Below, piece by piece: positions 6,866 through 8,058 of a stretch of 8,058 nt of DNA. The stretch is from JALRAP01 sp046340555 (GTDB taxonomy: Bacteria > Bacteroidota > Bacteroidia > AKYH767-A > OLB10): the NCBI GenBank assembly GCA_046340555.1, contig JBKDSL010000002.1, positions 1-8,058 on the forward strand, read 5' to 3'. Within the stretch, counting starts at the first letter, position 1; each line of letters opens with the position of its first letter. The notes beneath the pieces were generated by a model that was given only the letters and a program-made list of their open reading frames with translations, had not been told where the DNA came from and ran no database searches. Position numbers and translations under genes: made by a program.

Positions 6866-8058
6866 TTGCTAAGAATCGCCTACATACACCAATACTTCGG
6901 TACAACCAAAGGGAGTTGGTCAACTAGGCCTTATGAGTTTGGAAAGCGATGGGTTCAAGCTGGACACAAGGTTACTATATTGACGGCTCCTTATTACAAG
7001 AGTGATATCAAATCAAGCAAATTTATTGATCGACAGTGCATCGATGGTATGGAGGTATTGATAATTAATGCGCCCGATTCCAATCTGTTTTCGAAATCGA
7101 AACGGATTTGGAATGCCATTCGATTCGCTATCTTATGTTCATGGTTTGTTTGTCGCGGTCGGTATGATGTAGTTGTCGCGAGTTCAGGACCTATCACGGT
7201 TGGAGTCCCGGGACTAGCATCAAAGATATTTAGTAAGTCTAAGTTGATTTTTGAAGTTCGGGATTTATGGCCGGAAGGGGGTGTTCAGATGGGACTTTTC
7301 AAAGGCAAACTGCGCAACCGAATGGCTTACTGGTTCGAATCAATTTGCTACAAACAATCCGATGCTATTGTCGCATTAAGCCCCGGAATGCGTGATTATA
7401 TAACTAATAAAGTTCCTGGAAAAATGATTGATGTGATTCCCAATTCCAGCGATACGGATTTATTTCAAAATTCAAGTGCTGTTCCATTTGCGTTTCCCAA
7501 GCACTTGATTGATAAAAAACTCTTCTTGTATTTTGGATCACTTGGATTGATGGATGCCTGTGATGAGATTTTAAACGGTTTTTTCAATCTTAAACACCGC
7601 AACGATTTGGGTTTGGTTTTTATAGGTGACGGGGCCTGTCGGAAGGATTTGGAGCTCATGGCTCGCGAACTCGGCTTAACCGCTCAAGTTCACTTCACAG
7701 GACTATTGCCTAAATCTGAATTGCCGGCATGGCTGAAATTAGCTCAGGCAAGCTTTGTAATGTTCAAGCCCTTTCCGGTCTTAGGTACCTCATCACCTAA
7801 CAAACTTTTCGACAGTTTTGCCGCAGGCCTACCCATTATTCAAAACACAAAAGGATGGATTTCAGACTTGGTTTGCAGTACAGGCTGTGGCATCAATATT
7901 GATTCAGGTGATTCTGAATCGATGTCAACTGCGATACTGAAGTTTGCTGATGATTCAGAGTTTCAGAAAAATGCTGCCTTAGCATCCTTTAGCCTTGGGC
8001 AAACCGACTTTAACAGGGGGCATTTGTTTGAAAAATACATGAACGTAATAAATAAGGT
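6866..8058 (+). CDS. WbuB-like GT4 glycosyltransferase, 3'-truncated, apparent TTG start
   Basis: A GT4 enzyme related to WbuB-type aminosugar transferases of O-antigen clusters, running 397 codons to the window edge with no stop, so only a short C-terminus is missing. The N-terminus reads LRIAYIHQYFGTTKGSWSTR, the conserved opening of this family. Later landmarks are SSGPITVGVPG, FEVRDLWPE (R132-E137), ALSPGMRDYI, VIPNSSDTDLF, YFGSLG, IGDGACRKDLE (G254-D255-G256) and TSSPNKLFDSFAAGLPII (308-325), the donor-binding signature of the group. The frame is closed by TAA at 6845-6847, and no ATG or GTG lies between that stop and the conserved residues. TTG at 6866 is therefore the best start, giving MLRIAYIHQYF. 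No Shine-Dalgarno sequence precedes it; the leader is the CA-rich CATCACCACCCACCAC stretch after the repeat array. WbuB itself is associated with L-FucNAc-type transfer, but that specificity should not be assumed here. It may be a separate transcription unit, given the 221-bp gap. Confidence 0.88.
   Translation, partial: MLRIAYIHQYFGTTKGSWSTRPYEFGKRWVQAGHKVTILTAPYYKSDIKSSKFIDRQCIDGMEVLIINAPDSNLFSKSKRIWNAIRFAILCSWFVCRGRYDVVVASSGPITVGVPGLASKIFSKSKLIFEVRDLWPEGGVQMGLFKGKLRNRMAYWFESICYKQSDAIVALSPGMRDYITNKVPGKMIDVIPNSSDTDLFQNSSAVPFAFPKHLIDKKLFLYFGSLGLMDACDEILNGFFNLKHRNDLGLVFIGDGACRKDLELMARELGLTAQVHFTGLLPKSELPAWLKLAQASFVMFKPFPVLGTSSPNKLFDSFAAGLPIIQNTKGWISDLVCSTGCGINIDSGDSESMSTAILKFADDSEFQKNAALASFSLGQTDFNRGHLFEKYMNVINK

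Noticed and set aside
6741..6923. Minus-strand open frame with a Ser/Thr/Tyr-rich repeated stretch (STSY-type)
   Set aside because: The repetitive residues come solely from the hexamer-phased DNA array, and the N-terminal part is antisense to the conserved start of the WbuB-like gene. No family resemblance or ribosome-binding signal is visible.
1..8058. A wholly new multi-gene system, such as a defence or mobile element
   Set aside because: All seven coding regions fit known glycan-biosynthesis families. No nucleases, integrases, transposases, toxin-antitoxin pairs or tRNA genes are visible.

Overview
The window is a piece of a surface-polysaccharide (O-antigen, capsule or exopolysaccharide) biosynthesis locus. 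It is fully coding on the plus strand apart from one 221-bp gap. The base composition is moderately AT-rich, gene starts lack clear Shine-Dalgarno sequences and instead have A-rich leaders, and the gene families (WbuB-like GT4, TupA-like ATP-grasp, DPM1/GtrB-like GT2) are ones often seen together in Bacteroidota. A Bacteroidota host, perhaps a Cytophagales/Cyclobacteriaceae-type organism, is my inference. No marker gene in the window proves it.

Layout: (1) a 5'-truncated GT4 glycosyltransferase, 1-1034; (2) a second GT4 glycosyltransferase, 1043-2098; (3) a multi-pass Wzy/WaaL-type O-antigen polymerase/ligase family protein, 2098-3537; (4) a TupA-like ATP-grasp ligase, 3518-4378; (5) a multi-pass GT-C/GT39-like membrane protein, 4400-5713; (6) a GtrB/DPM1-type polyprenyl-phosphate glycosyltransferase, 5700-6644; (7) a 221-bp intergenic region with a short GC-rich hairpin, two CCACTAA tandem copies and a 6-bp-phased tandem repeat array; (8) a WbuB-like GT4 glycosyltransferase that appears to start at TTG (6866) and runs off the right edge.

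Genes 1-6 are packed like one operon, with gaps of 8 and 21 bp and overlaps of 1, 20 and 14 bp. Cytoplasmic GT4 enzymes probably add sugars to a lipid-linked repeat unit. The Wzy/WaaL-type protein would polymerise or ligate the units at the outer face of the inner membrane. The GtrB-like enzyme would make a polyprenyl-phosphate sugar for the neighbouring GT-C protein to transfer on the periplasmic side. The ATP-grasp protein may join an amino acid or other amine to a carboxylate of the glycan. No initiating phosphoglycosyltransferase, Wzx flippase or nucleotide-sugar synthesis gene lies in the window, so the chemistry of the polymer cannot be read from it.

The part least explained by known genes is the intergenic repeat region (about 6674-6845), which directly precedes the unusual TTG start. 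I see no convincing wholly new system. The repeat/TTG junction and the ATP-grasp gene are the best leads.
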